DNA of 64,000 bases from JBBQED01 sp038320345 (GCA_038320345.1 JBBQED010000011.1:1-64000); one strand, 5' to 3'; shown: positions 8,162-16,622, counted from the first letter of the stretch. Numbers and translations: made by a program. The notes: a model not told the origin generated them from the letters alone.

Positions 8162-10381
8162 TTAATAATTAAAATTAATTCCTGCACCGAATCCCATATC
8201 GCTATCATAGTGAGTTCTTATTGCAAAATGTTTGTTGACGATATATTGCAGTCCCAACATGTATTCTTTGTCTGTATTTACCATCACGTGCATGCGTACT
8301 CGTTTTGAAATAGGAATATCGTCTCGTTTAAGTTGAATCAGAAATGTGCTATCTAAGAATAATTCAGTTTCCAATTTTACAAGCATTGGCAGTGTGTATT
8401 CTATTCCAACTGAAAAAGATTGCCGCGTATCTTTGGTGTTTGTTTGTTCAAAAACATTCTTTTCTTGCATGTCCATTCCTAGTTTTCTATATCGATAATC
8501 GTAACCTATAAATGGCATAAACCATTGCATTTTACCGATGTATCTACCGAGGTGATTTTCTATTTCATAACCGTGTTCATCGTGATAACCCAAGCGCCAT
8601 TCGGTACTTAGTTGCCAGCGCGTATTTGAATACATTGCCATTCCGTCATTACCATTGGAAGCAAAGTCATTTTCAAACATAAAGTGAAATTTCCTGTCGT
8701 CTGAAAATAGTTTTCGTTGTGCTAATTTTTGATTTGTAATTTCAGGATTTTTGGGTTGGTTTTCATAGGTAAAAACTCTACCCATACCTGCCATCATATG
8801 ATAGAGAATATGGCAGTGGAAAAACCAATCGCCATACACATTTGCATTAAACTCTAACGTGTCGGTTTCCATTGGCATGATGTCCACTACGTTTTTTAGT
8901 GGTGAAAAATCACCCTGCCCATTTAGTAAACGAAAATCATGTCCGTGTAAGTGCATGGGATGTCGCATCATAGAATTATTGTGAATGATGATTCTGACAT
9001 TCTCCCCTTTCTTGACCAGTATTTTATCTGCTTCTGAAACTACTTTATTATCTATACTCCACACATACCGGTTCATATTTCCAGAAAGCGTAAAAGATAG
9101 AATTTTAGTGGTTGTATCTGGAAGGTTAGTTGGTGCTGTTGATTTTAACATTGAATAATTCAGTGTAACTAAATCAGATAAAGCGTTTGCGTTATACTCA
9201 TTTTCGTTATTCATCTGCATGCCTTTCATTTTTTCTTTCTTCTTGATTTCACCGGTAATTTCTGGATACATCACTACATTCATATCCATTTGATTCAAGC
9301 TCATATTCATGCCCATATCATCTAGATCGCCATTCATTTTCATCATCCCATTCATCATTTTCATCCCTTCAAAATATTTCAATTTCGGCATTGGCTGCGC
9401 TAGTTTTTTGATGCCGCTACCTAACCATAATGAAGCAGATTTTGTTCTATCTTCTGATGTTGCTGTAAATTCATAGGCTATACTATCGTTTGGGATGGTT
9501 ACCAATACATCATAAGTTTCGGAAACGGCAATTAGTAATCGGTCCACTTCAACAGGTTCTACGTCGTTGCCATCGTTTGCTACAACAGTAATTTTTCCTC
9601 CAGAATAGTTTAGCCAAAAATAAGTAGAGGCACCAGCATTGGAAATACGTAACCTTATGGTGTCAGTAGTTCCTGCAGTGCCTAAAGTGGGTTTGAAATG
9701 TTCCTCTGTTTTTCCATTTATAAGAAATTTATTATAGTAAACATCACTCACATCCATTGCATTCATTCGCTTCCATTCGTTCGTGAGTTTTGTTTTTAAA
9801 TATCCTTGATGTATCGCTTCAGCATAACTTTGTGTGGTACCTTTTTGAATCGCAAACCAATCGCTTGCATTATGCAATCTTCGGTGAACTTGCTCAGGTT
9901 TCATATCTGTCCACTCACTTAGTATGACTGGAATGGTTTGAATATTGGGTTCATCTTTCTTCAGTAATATCATCGAACCATACATTCCAATTTGCTCCTG
10001 TAGCTTAGTATGTGAATGATACCAATGTGTGCCATGTTGAATGATCGGAAACCTATACAAATGGGTTGTGTGTGCCTTAATTGGCATCTGTGTTAGGTTA
10101 GGAACTCCGTCATATTGGTTCGGTAAAAAGAGGCCGTGCCAATGCAATGAAGTTTCTTCATTCAATTCATTGTGAACATAAATTTCTGCGGTGTCACCTT
10201 CTGTAAATGTTAATGTAGGCATTGGAATTTGCCCATTTACTGCTATAGCTCGTTTGATTTTACCGGTAAAATTTACAGTGGTATCTCGAACATATAGATC
10301 ATACCGAACCACTTTTTGCGCAACAATTACATTTGAAAATCCGCTTAAGATTAAAGCAATTCCTAGAATTAATTTTGACAT
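8162..10381 (-). CDS. CopA-like multicopper oxidase with CopB-like C-terminal extension
   Basis: The 739-residue protein starts with a signal peptide (about 1-21). The cupredoxin domains follow, with all copper motifs visible: LHWHGLF near residue 79, GTHWYHSH, HPMHLHGHDFR, and WFFHCHILYHMMAGM near 520. A Met-rich segment at about 335-395 resembles the copper-loading loop of CopA/PcoA oxidases. After residue 550 comes a stretch of about 180 residues of alternating aromatic and polar residues ending in a short beta segment (GAGINFNY). This is like CopB/PcoB outer-membrane barrels. The enzyme should oxidise Cu(I) in the periplasm. The extension may anchor it to the outer membrane. It is the last gene of the copper island. 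Confidence 0.88.
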   Translation of the reverse strand: MSKLILGIALILSGFSNVIVAQKVVRYDLYVRDTTVNFTGKIKRAIAVNGQIPMPTLTFTEGDTAEIYVHNELNEETSLHWHGLFLPNQYDGVPNLTQMPIKAHTTHLYRFPIIQHGTHWYHSHTKLQEQIGMYGSMILLKKDEPNIQTIPVILSEWTDMKPEQVHRRLHNASDWFAIQKGTTQSYAEAIHQGYLKTKLTNEWKRMNAMDVSDVYYNKFLINGKTEEHFKPTLGTAGTTDTIRLRISNAGASTYFWLNYSGGKITVVANDGNDVEPVEVDRLLIAVSETYDVLVTIPNDSIAYEFTATSEDRTKSASLWLGSGIKKLAQPMPKLKYFEGMKMMNGMMKMNGDLDDMGMNMSLNQMDMNVVMYPEITGEIKKKEKMKGMQMNNENEYNANALSDLVTLNYSMLKSTAPTNLPDTTTKILSFTLSGNMNRYVWSIDNKVVSEADKILVKKGENVRIIIHNNSMMRHPMHLHGHDFRLLNGQGDFSPLKNVVDIMPMETDTLEFNANVYGDWFFHCHILYHMMAGMGRVFTYENQPKNPEITNQKLAQRKLFSDDRKFHFMFENDFASNGNDGMAMYSNTRWQLSTEWRLGYHDEHGYEIENHLGRYIGKMQWFMPFIGYDYRYRKLGMDMQEKNVFEQTNTKDTRQSFSVGIEYTLPMLVKLETELFLDSTFLIQLKRDDIPISKRVRMHVMVNTDKEYMLGLQYIVNKHFAIRTHYDSDMGFGAGINFNY

Positions 10382-10525
10382 ATTGTATTTACTTTCAGAA
10401 TTTTTGTATTGTATGTAATTACAATTGTATTCACACTCATGAATCCTGTTCCAGCTGCAGGACTTAACAGTTTACCATTCGAATTGATAATTTTTCTTGG
10501 TATATTCTCGTATGGTCTTTTTTTG

Positions 10526-10669
10526 TCATTTCCATTTTGAGTATCCCAGATCAATTTTATTTTTCCATGCTATGTCCATTATACACTTGGGACAATTACC
10601 CACTTTGTCGCTCATTTCATTAGGTGATACACTAAGAGCTAACACTGTTTCTACCTGTGTTGATAAGTG
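10526..10669 (-). pseudogene. Remnant of a heavy-metal-binding (HMBD) domain
   Basis: The 341-base gap between the CopA-like gene and the DUF3347 gene has no full gene. A short minus-strand frame contains SPNEMSDKVGNCPKC followed by IMDI. This matches the heavy-metal-binding domain pattern (CPMHPE..SDKPGKCPKCGMDL) but has lost the first cysteine and the usual Met/His pair. There is no start codon ahead of the motif and the frame stops at 10526. It looks like a decayed copy of a metal-binding protein or of the N-terminus of a larger efflux gene. The following 150 bases up to the CopA-like start show no recognised coding signal. Confidence 0.5.
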
Positions 10670-10722
10670 TTAAATCGTTTGAGTATTCACTTCCAAAGTT
10701 CCTCTATAGTATCTTGAAATAC

Positions 10723-11319
10723 CTACTTATTTTCGTTGATTGTTTCTTTGGTACTGCCACAAGAAATCATCTTCTTACCGTAGTATGGATTAGAAATTTT
10801 CGATTGTTCACTGATCCAATAGGCACCTTTGCCATCATTAGCCATCGGACAAAATTGATAATACACAGGTGCCGAATTATCTTTAAATGATAAGATGATT
10901 GTATGAAAACTGAGCGATAATGAAATAAACTGATCACGCTGAGACTCTATTCCAGTTGATTCTTTTATGCGAAGGGTGGCATCCTTGATTTTGGACTTGT
11001 TTTTATTCCAAACAGAAAGTTGTTCAGCTGTAAGATGAGTTGTATTCATAACCTCTATCATGTTAAGTAATTGCCCTGCATAAAAACTTGCAGAATCATT
11101 TTGATCCTTGCTTAAGGCGTTCTTTATACCAAGATAATTATTGTAAACAGCCGAAAATTTTGAAGAATCAACTGATGAATTATCAGTATGTTCAGTTTTG
11201 TTATCAATAACCGAATGAGAATGGTGCTCGACCATATTCGATGTAGAGGAATCTGAATGTTTACACGATTGCAAGGATAATGATGATCCCATAGCAAGTA
11301 GTATGATTAAGTTAGTCAT
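10723..11319 (-). CDS. DUF3347 copper-binding lipoprotein
   Basis: The 198-residue protein has a lipoprotein signal with lipobox LQSC (Cys19), then a Ser/His-rich linker with several histidines, then a DUF3347 domain at about 60-190. The domain ends with the characteristic metal-site pattern FCPMANDGKGAYW, NPYYGKKM and a final SCG. DUF3347 proteins accompany CusAB-type efflux and copper resistance genes in Bacteroidota and are thought to bind copper in the periplasm. A 12-base motif shared with the neighbouring HMA gene lies 40-51 bases upstream of the ATG. It lies between the HMA-MauE gene and the CopA-like gene on the same strand. Confidence 0.88.
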   Translation of the reverse strand: MTNLIILLAMGSSLSLQSCKHSDSSTSNMVEHHSHSVIDNKTEHTDNSSVDSSKFSAVYNNYLGIKNALSKDQNDSASFYAGQLLNMIEVMNTTHLTAEQLSVWNKNKSKIKDATLRIKESTGIESQRDQFISLSLSFHTIILSFKDNSAPVYYQFCPMANDGKGAYWISEQSKISNPYYGKKMISCGSTKETINENK

Positions 11320-11358
11320 GTTGTGGTGATTTTTTTGTAGAATAACTCGTATTCTCTG

Positions 11359-11382
11359 TGTTATACTTTTTGTTAATGTGAT
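11359..11382 (-). promoter_or_regulatory. Candidate operator upstream of the DUF3347 gene
   Basis: On the plus strand TGTTATACTTTT (11359-11370) is followed after 6 bases by TGTGAT. The same 12-mer with TGTGAT 7 bases further on occurs at 12165-12189, upstream of the HMA-MauE gene. Both lie 40-60 bases before the ATG. The neighbouring AraC-type regulator is the obvious candidate to bind it. That assignment is an inference. Confidence 0.5.
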
Positions 11383-11398
11383 AGGAGTGGAGCTGAAT

Positions 11399-12115
11399 TT
11401 ATAGTAAATTTATCATAATAATACTCATTGCAATCATTAGGCCGTCTTCTATAATTGTTACACTACTCATTGGGAGGTTAAATACGGCACCAAGACAAGC
11501 ACATTGGATTTTCTTTTTGTTTAAAACAGTTTGAAGCACTCCAATTATACTTAACGTCATTACAATGAGTGTTGTTAAATTTGTGAAATAGGGATTAAAA
11601 TTAACAGCATATGCAATTCCCAATCCTAGTTCTATGTAGGCATATAGTTTAGCCCAGACAGGGATTTTTTTGGCGATAATATCGTACATGACATAGCTTT
11701 CCTCAAATCCTTTCAAATTCAAAAACTTGAAAAAGGAAAAAACAAGGAAGAAGCCTGCCATAAAATGCCGCATCCATTCCATTAGATCAAACTGCGTTCC
11801 CGTAACTTGAACCAGAAATGTCACAGTAGATATATAAAAGAAAATTAGTAATATTGGTTTGTAGGTGATAAACCAGCTTTTTGCTACTTCAGCGTTTTCA
11901 TTATGTTCTAGCGCTGTTATCTTGTATTTGCCGTCCGTTCCGAGAGCTTTCTGTAATTCAGCTAATCCAATATGCTTTTCCATGGAAATTGTAGCGGTAT
12001 TGTTTTCTTTAGAAACTTCTACTTGTGTGATTTCTGGAAGTGTTAAAAGTTTTCCTTTTACCTTTGATTCGCAACTGCTGCAGGTCATCCCGGTCAGCTG
12101 ATAAGTATGTGTCAT
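11399..12115 (-). CDS. HMA domain fused to MauE/DoxX-like membrane protein
   Basis: The frame reaches back to a TTG at 12139, but the ATG at 12115 puts the HMA domain right at the N-terminus and gives 238 residues. The heavy-metal-associated domain spans about 1-70 with the metal site GMTCSSC (cysteines 12 and 15). Four to five membrane helices follow in the MauE/DoxX redox-associated pattern, with a CACLG cysteine pair in the loop before the last helix. A plausible role is moving copper or electrons across the inner membrane together with the secreted thioredoxin-fold protein encoded upstream. It is separated from the AraC gene by 81 bases holding its own candidate operator. Confidence 0.87.
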   Translation of the reverse strand: MTHTYQLTGMTCSSCESKVKGKLLTLPEITQVEVSKENNTATISMEKHIGLAELQKALGTDGKYKITALEHNENAEVAKSWFITYKPILLIFFYISTVTFLVQVTGTQFDLMEWMRHFMAGFFLVFSFFKFLNLKGFEESYVMYDIIAKKIPVWAKLYAYIELGLGIAYAVNFNPYFTNLTTLIVMTLSIIGVLQTVLNKKKIQCACLGAVFNLPMSSVTIIEDGLMIAMSIIMINLL

Positions 12116-12164
12116 TTTGTATGTGATTTGATGACACAAAGGTGGGTGTTGAATTAAAAAATAC

Positions 12165-12189
12165 TGTTATACTTTTAGGTATTTGTGAT
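12165..12189 (-). promoter_or_regulatory. Candidate operator upstream of the HMA-MauE gene
   Basis: This is the second copy of the bipartite motif: TGTTATACTTTT at 12165-12176, then TGTGAT at 12184-12189 with a 7-base spacer. It lies 50-61 bases before the ATG at 12115 and just after the stop codon of the AraC regulator gene. It also contains ATACT twice, 8 bases apart, a direct-repeat layout often used by AraC proteins. Confidence 0.5.
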
Positions 12190-12196
12190 GTCAAAT

Positions 12197-12757
12197 TTAC
12201 AGATCTTCCAAAGGGTTTCTCTTCTTTTCTTTTAGCTGTTTAAAATGCGTCGGACTAAAACCAGTCACTTTTTTGAATTGTTTACTTAGGTGTGCGATGC
12301 TACTATAATTTAGTCGATCTGCAATTTCAAGGAGAGTAAGTTCATCGTAAACAAGTAATTCCTTAACTTTTTCTATCCGTTGTGCGATTAGGTATTGTTC
12401 AATTGTAGTACCTTCTACCTCTGAGAAAAGATTACTTAAATATTTGTAATCTCTATTTAACTGTTGGCTTAAATAGTCTGAAAAATTAATTTTAAGATGC
12501 TCTTCTTGATAGTGGATGGTTTCAACAATAATATTTTTAATCTTTTCAATAATACGACTTTTCTTGTCATCCATTAATAAAAAGCCAAAAGGAACTAACA
12601 CCTTATTCACCTCTTCTTTTTGGGGTATGCTTAATTCTTCCTCTAAATTTACTTCCCCAAGTTGAATGTCGTTGATATGATAGCCAAGTTTGCTTAATTC
12701 ATCCTGCACAACCATTTTACAACGATTGCAGACCATATTTTTAATGTAAAGTTTCAT
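12197..12757 (-). CDS. AraC-family regulator with N-terminal HMA-like domain
   Basis: The 186-residue protein has two parts. Residues 1-65 look like a small ferredoxin-like HMA domain with a CNRC metal pair (cysteines 10 and 13) after KNMV. Residues about 85-180 form an AraC/XylS DNA-binding domain with two helix-turn-helix units: YLSNLFSEVEGTTIEQYLI, LLVYDELTLLEIADRLNY, then the signature SIAHLSKQFKKVTGFSPTHFK. The sugar-binding cupin of classical AraC is absent, so the CxxC domain is probably the sensor. It lies 3 bases after the metal-binding lipoprotein gene at the end of the copper operon. Control of the copper genes is inferred from position and domain. Confidence 0.9.
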   Translation of the reverse strand: MKLYIKNMVCNRCKMVVQDELSKLGYHINDIQLGEVNLEEELSIPQKEEVNKVLVPFGFLLMDDKKSRIIEKIKNIIVETIHYQEEHLKINFSDYLSQQLNRDYKYLSNLFSEVEGTTIEQYLIAQRIEKVKELLVYDELTLLEIADRLNYSSIAHLSKQFKKVTGFSPTHFKQLKEKKRNPLEDL

Positions 12758-12760
12758 TTT

Positions 12761-12961
12761 TCAATTCTTCACCAGCTCCATTTCACAAACCGGGCATTTG
12801 CCTTCGGTGGTATAGGCAGTATCTCCTTGACAATTCATCGGACATGAATAGGTGATAGAATCCTTCGCAGTAGCAACTGTTAATACTTTATTAGTAGTAG
12901 CGGAATTATTTTGACAAGCTGCAGTTGTAGCCAAAATAAATAAGATAAATAATGTTCTCAT
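12761..12961 (-). CDS. Small heavy-metal-binding lipoprotein
   Basis: Only 66 residues. A lipoprotein signal ends at Cys16 (ATTAAC). The mature part ends in a heavy-metal-binding domain, TYSCPMNCQGDTAYTTEGKC followed by PVCEMELV. This is the YHS-like zinc-ribbon fold found at the N-terminus of many copper efflux proteins. Its ATG overlaps the stop of the upstream oxidase gene by 4 bases (ATGA), so the two are translationally coupled. It probably acts as a periplasmic copper buffer or chaperone attached to a membrane. Confidence 0.85.
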   Translation of the reverse strand: MRTLFILFILATTAACQNNSATTNKVLTVATAKDSITYSCPMNCQGDTAYTTEGKCPVCEMELVKN

Positions 12962-14679
12962 AATTTAATGAATTTTTTAGTGATAAATTGATGCTTTGTA
13001 ATGAACTCGATAAAATACATTCCATTGGAAAGAAATTCAATCGGAATAAGAAGGGATTGCTGGTCTATTACCTTCTGAGACAAAATTAATGTGCCATCGA
13101 TGTTTTTAATGTGGATTTCTGCACTTAGATTTTTTTCTGAAAATTTGATCTGGAACTGATCTCTTGTTGGGTTAGGGAAGATGCTAAAATCAATATCATT
13201 ATTTTCATGGATTCCGGTGGAAGTAGTATCAATTACTAAGAAACTTCCCATCATCCCATCGTCTTCATGATGAAGTAAATGACAGTGATACATGTATGGC
13301 GTACTATTATCAGCAAAATCTTCAAATTTGGTTATGAATTCTACATATTGACCTGGCATAACTAAAACAACATCTTTCTTTCCTTTTTCCTCATCAGGAA
13401 CTAGATTCCCATTAATATTCAGCAAGTAAAATGGCATATCATGGATGTGAAAAGGATGTGCAATACCAGTATTATTGGTAATTCTCCATTTTTCTATATC
13501 GTTCAGGTAAACTGTTTCGTTGATGACATTCATATCAAAATGTACCCCATTAATATTAAAGGGGCCAGCTACCTGACCAAGTGAACTCATCATAGTATCA
13601 GGACGTAAGTTGAAGTTTCGAGTAACGGTGTACCCTGTCCAAGGAATATTGGTTGATAATGACGTGGGAAGTATAACGACTGGATTTAATGTTTGTGCAA
13701 TAATGTTCAACCGAAGTATTGAGAAGTTCGCTCCATTTAGTGGGTTAAGGTTATAGTCAGGAATTGTACCGCCCATCATTCCGGTTACAGTTGAGGCTCC
13801 GTAAATTCCATTCGGAAATTCTGAACTGAAACTATTTAAATAAATTGTTTGTCCATTCATTCCTTGTAAGTCAAGAAGGATTTCAGCTCTTTCACCTGGA
13901 CTTAATTTGATTCTTGTTAAAGGGAGAGTATTGTCGAGTAAGCCTGCATCACCAGCAATCATATAGAATTGTTGGTTGCCGGTGAATCCAAAATTATAAG
14001 AGCGCGATGAAGAACCATTCAGAAGTCTTAAGCGGATAATTTGAGCCGGTACATTTAAATAGGGATTTATTGTGCCGTTTACACAAATGGCAGTATCCAA
14101 TTCAGTAGCGATTGCAATTTGATTTAATACATCAAAGGCCTTGGATTGTACGATTATTGGAAAATCATCTGTTCCATATGTTCTTGGAAGATTTAATCCA
14201 GATTCAAGGCTGTCTTTTACGATAATCATACCTGCAATTCCTTTTGATACATGCCTATCCGTTTTATTGTCTCCATGTGGATGATACCAAAAAGTTCCTG
14301 CCGAATTTAACATCTGGAATACAGGACTCCATGTTGTTCCCTGATTGATAACTTGATGTGGGCCTCCATCTGCCATTGCTGGTACATGTAATCCATGCCA
14401 ATGAATTGTTGTAGCATTTCCTGATCCTGTAAGATTATTGGATACATTCATAGTAATCCAATCCCATTTATTTATAATAAGCGTGGGAGCTAGCAATGGA
14501 CCGTTAATGCCATAAGTATTTGTATTTATTCCCGGATAAAACTGTGTAACTCCGTTTTGTATATCCAGATTGAATGTGGTTCCCGAAAGGGTAGGAGGTA
14601 TAAAGAGTGGATTCTGAGCAAATCCATTTAATCCCGAACCAATCATAATAATTGCAAGTAATAATTTCTCTAACTTCAT
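12958..14679 (-). CDS. T9SS-secreted multicopper oxidase
   Basis: At 573 residues it has a signal peptide (about 1-21) and three cupredoxin domains with complete copper motifs: TIHWHGLHVP, GTFWYHPHGD, HPFHIHDMPF and the T1-site block YMYHCHLLHHEDDGMMGSF. The last 70 residues are a T9SS sorting domain (FSIFPNPTRDQFQIKF). It should therefore be exported across the outer membrane and act at the cell surface, unlike the barrel-linked oxidase at 8162-10381. The substrate may be Cu(I), other metals or phenolics. The copper neighbours favour cuprous oxidase activity. It overlaps both flanking genes by 4 bases. Confidence 0.92.
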   Translation of the reverse strand: MKLEKLLLAIIMIGSGLNGFAQNPLFIPPTLSGTTFNLDIQNGVTQFYPGINTNTYGINGPLLAPTLIINKWDWITMNVSNNLTGSGNATTIHWHGLHVPAMADGGPHQVINQGTTWSPVFQMLNSAGTFWYHPHGDNKTDRHVSKGIAGMIIVKDSLESGLNLPRTYGTDDFPIIVQSKAFDVLNQIAIATELDTAICVNGTINPYLNVPAQIIRLRLLNGSSSRSYNFGFTGNQQFYMIAGDAGLLDNTLPLTRIKLSPGERAEILLDLQGMNGQTIYLNSFSSEFPNGIYGASTVTGMMGGTIPDYNLNPLNGANFSILRLNIIAQTLNPVVILPTSLSTNIPWTGYTVTRNFNLRPDTMMSSLGQVAGPFNINGVHFDMNVINETVYLNDIEKWRITNNTGIAHPFHIHDMPFYLLNINGNLVPDEEKGKKDVVLVMPGQYVEFITKFEDFADNSTPYMYHCHLLHHEDDGMMGSFLVIDTTSTGIHENNDIDFSIFPNPTRDQFQIKFSEKNLSAEIHIKNIDGTLILSQKVIDQQSLLIPIEFLSNGMYFIEFITKHQFITKKFIKL

Positions 14680-15353
14680 GGTTGATAGATAATTTTCTGT
14701 TGAAATATTTTCCCTTTGCCCGCTAATTGAATGATATATGCAGCTGAATGAATATATGGTAATTTAAAAACATTATTATCTAATATTGCTGATTCAACCA
14801 CTATTTTTCCATTGAGATCAAATATTTTTAGTTTTTTATAAGACTCAATATTTCCATTAATGCTTAATTCGTTGCCAGTTAAACTGAAGGTGATTCTTGC
14901 TGATGTAGTTTCAGGAATTCCAGTTGCTACAGCAGTTATCATATAAGTTAAGGTGTCTATTATAGCGGGATTTACAGTATCCCAAACAGCATATTGAATC
15001 GTTGCAATGCCTGGTTGAATATGTGGAGTACAATGGATTAATAGCAGCCCATAATCACCCGGAAATATTGGCAGCATCGTTCCACTATCTACGAGGTTTG
15101 GATAGCAGGTAGAATTATCACATACATTAACATCCCAGTTCGCCGGAACTGATTCATTGATTTTACTCCATTTCAATTGAATGGTATCTGTACCAATATT
15201 ATGTTGTTCTATAGAAAGTGTTTGAGTGTCTTCCAAAACACTACTTTCCGAAATAGAATTTCCAGGAATATTCAGATAAGTTTGAGAAAAAGTGGTTGTA
15301 GCATTCATACTTATTACAAATGCTACAACTAAAACCTTATAGATAAATCTCAT
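14676..15353 (-). CDS. T9SS-type secreted protein of the copper operon
   Basis: The 225-residue protein has a signal peptide (about 1-23), an Ig-like beta domain at about 25-145 and a sorting-type C-terminal domain at about 150-225 (KLKIFDLNGKIV, then a terminal strand). The Ig-like part resembles ASPM/MSP-type domains and contains one cysteine pair, CDNSTC, that could be a disulfide or a metal site. No enzyme motif was seen. It lies between the thioredoxin-fold gene (2-base gap) and the secreted oxidase gene (ATGA overlap). It may be a surface partner or chaperone for the oxidase, but its function is unknown. Confidence 0.75.
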   Translation of the reverse strand: MRFIYKVLVVAFVISMNATTTFSQTYLNIPGNSISESSVLEDTQTLSIEQHNIGTDTIQLKWSKINESVPANWDVNVCDNSTCYPNLVDSGTMLPIFPGDYGLLLIHCTPHIQPGIATIQYAVWDTVNPAIIDTLTYMITAVATGIPETTSARITFSLTGNELSINGNIESYKKLKIFDLNGKIVVESAILDNNVFKLPYIHSAAYIIQLAGKGKIFQQKIIYQP

Positions 15354-15355
15354 TT

Positions 15356-16141
15356 TTAGTGGGCTACATTCAGTTTTTCAGTAGTAATAGATCCGTTCAC
15401 TGTAAGTTTGATAAGATAAACTCCGTTTGCTAATACTGAACTATTAAATTCCTGATTGATTATTCCGATTTTTTGATCATTTAATATGACCAATATTACT
15501 TTCCCAGATATATCTGTCAGTTCAATTTTAACTGCTGAGCGTTCCTTAACATTAAGACTGATATTTACTTTCTCATTTGCAGGATTAGGGTAGACCTGAA
15601 ATGAATTTTTTGCTTCTTGCGTTTCATTAATTCCTGTAGCAGTAAGCAATGAAAGAATAGAATCTCTCATCAAGGTAGTATCAGACGTAGAGAAACTTTG
15701 TGTGCTAAATAAAATCCGGTGATCAGCTCCACCTAACACAACTACGGTAGGCATTCCAAATCCCCCATAATAGGCAACTTGAGTTGAACCACTATCCATA
15801 GGTGCATAGAGGGCACTCAAATTATTTGAAGCCACCCAATTGCTAGAATAGCTGCAGGTAGTTCCATTGGTAAACGGGAATGCATATCCTTTTACCATTC
15901 CGGGATGCGTTGCATTGATGTGATTGGCCATAGCCTGTATTTTTTGAGCAGGAGGTGGGCAACTTCCACAATTTGCCATAAAAAAATGAAGAATAACTGC
16001 TTTACCCGCATCTAAGTCGGCAAAGAGGTCTACATTATTTCCATTACAATCCAGACCACTAAATTGCATTGCGGTGGTTTGTGCTTTTGTTGTCGATACT
16101 GCAAGCAGCAGCAAAATACTGAACGTGATAATTGTTTTCAT
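15356..16141 (-). CDS. T9SS-secreted thioredoxin-fold protein
   Basis: The first gene of the copper operon encodes 261 residues. After a signal peptide (about 1-20) comes a TlpA/redoxin-like domain (about 22-165) with the active-site pair ANCGSC (Cys58 and Cys61) and the typical FGMPTVVVLGG cis-proline segment. The C-terminal 80 residues are a T9SS sorting domain (FQVYPNPANEKVNISL). A thiol oxidoreductase exported to the surface beside a copper oxidase may help insert copper or protect cysteines. The same CxxC could bind copper directly, as in Sco proteins, although the downstream Sco histidine was not identified. Confidence 0.85.
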   Translation of the reverse strand: MKTIITFSILLLLAVSTTKAQTTAMQFSGLDCNGNNVDLFADLDAGKAVILHFFMANCGSCPPPAQKIQAMANHINATHPGMVKGYAFPFTNGTTCSYSSNWVASNNLSALYAPMDSGSTQVAYYGGFGMPTVVVLGGADHRILFSTQSFSTSDTTLMRDSILSLLTATGINETQEAKNSFQVYPNPANEKVNISLNVKERSAVKIELTDISGKVILVILNDQKIGIINQEFNSSVLANGVYLIKLTVNGSITTEKLNVAH

Positions 16142-16235
16142 AAGTATGATTTTTATATAATTTAATAAACTGAAGATATTTAGGATAAGATCCCAAGCTA
16201 TTTAACCCACAAGAAGTAGTTAATTGCTAAAAAAG

Positions 16236-16622
16236 TCAGATCAAAAAAGAGCAGTCCAGAATAAAAATTGCCCTCTTAAATTTTAACGGTGGTGGATGAT
16301 AAAAATGAAAACTAGAATAATTATTTAAAATTGGAATTTTTAATTCGTTATTGTCAATGAGAGTCAAATCGGTTTTACTACAACAGTTATTAAAAGTAAA
16401 CTGACTAATTTTAGCCGTCTCTGTCTTAGCTTTAACTTGAACCGTTTTGTCTTTGCAGCAATTGGCTTTCATTACTTTCTTACCACACGCGCAACGGTTC
16501 TTAGTATTTGAAAAAAGTGAAATAGAGGTTATCTTACCTCCACAAGTATGTATATTCAATGCAATCCCTGAATTACTGATCAGGAAAAACAGAAGCAGGA
16601 TGATACCACTTACTTTTTTCAT
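16236..16622 (-). CDS. HYC_CC_PP family protein (1)
   Basis: A small secreted protein of 128 residues with a signal peptide (about 1-22). It matches the HYC_CC_PP pattern known in Bacteroidota: an IHTCGGK motif, a cysteine-rich middle (CACGKK, ANCCKDK, NNCC) and a double-proline segment (YHPPPLKF) near the C-terminus. The family is uncharacterised. The conserved cysteines and its frequent location near metal genes suggest metal binding. It lies upstream of the copper operon on the same strand and is divergent from a second copy at 16935. Confidence 0.82.
   Translation of the reverse strand: MKKVSGIILLLFFLISNSGIALNIHTCGGKITSISLFSNTKNRCACGKKVMKANCCKDKTVQVKAKTETAKISQFTFNNCCSKTDLTLIDNNELKIPILNNYSSFHFYHPPPLKFKRAIFILDCSFLI

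Noticed and set aside
10369..10554. Minus-strand frame of about 61 codons between the CopA-like gene and the metal-binding remnant
   Set aside because: It starts at TTG, has no recognised similarity and runs into the CopA-like start, so it is probably chance or decayed sequence.
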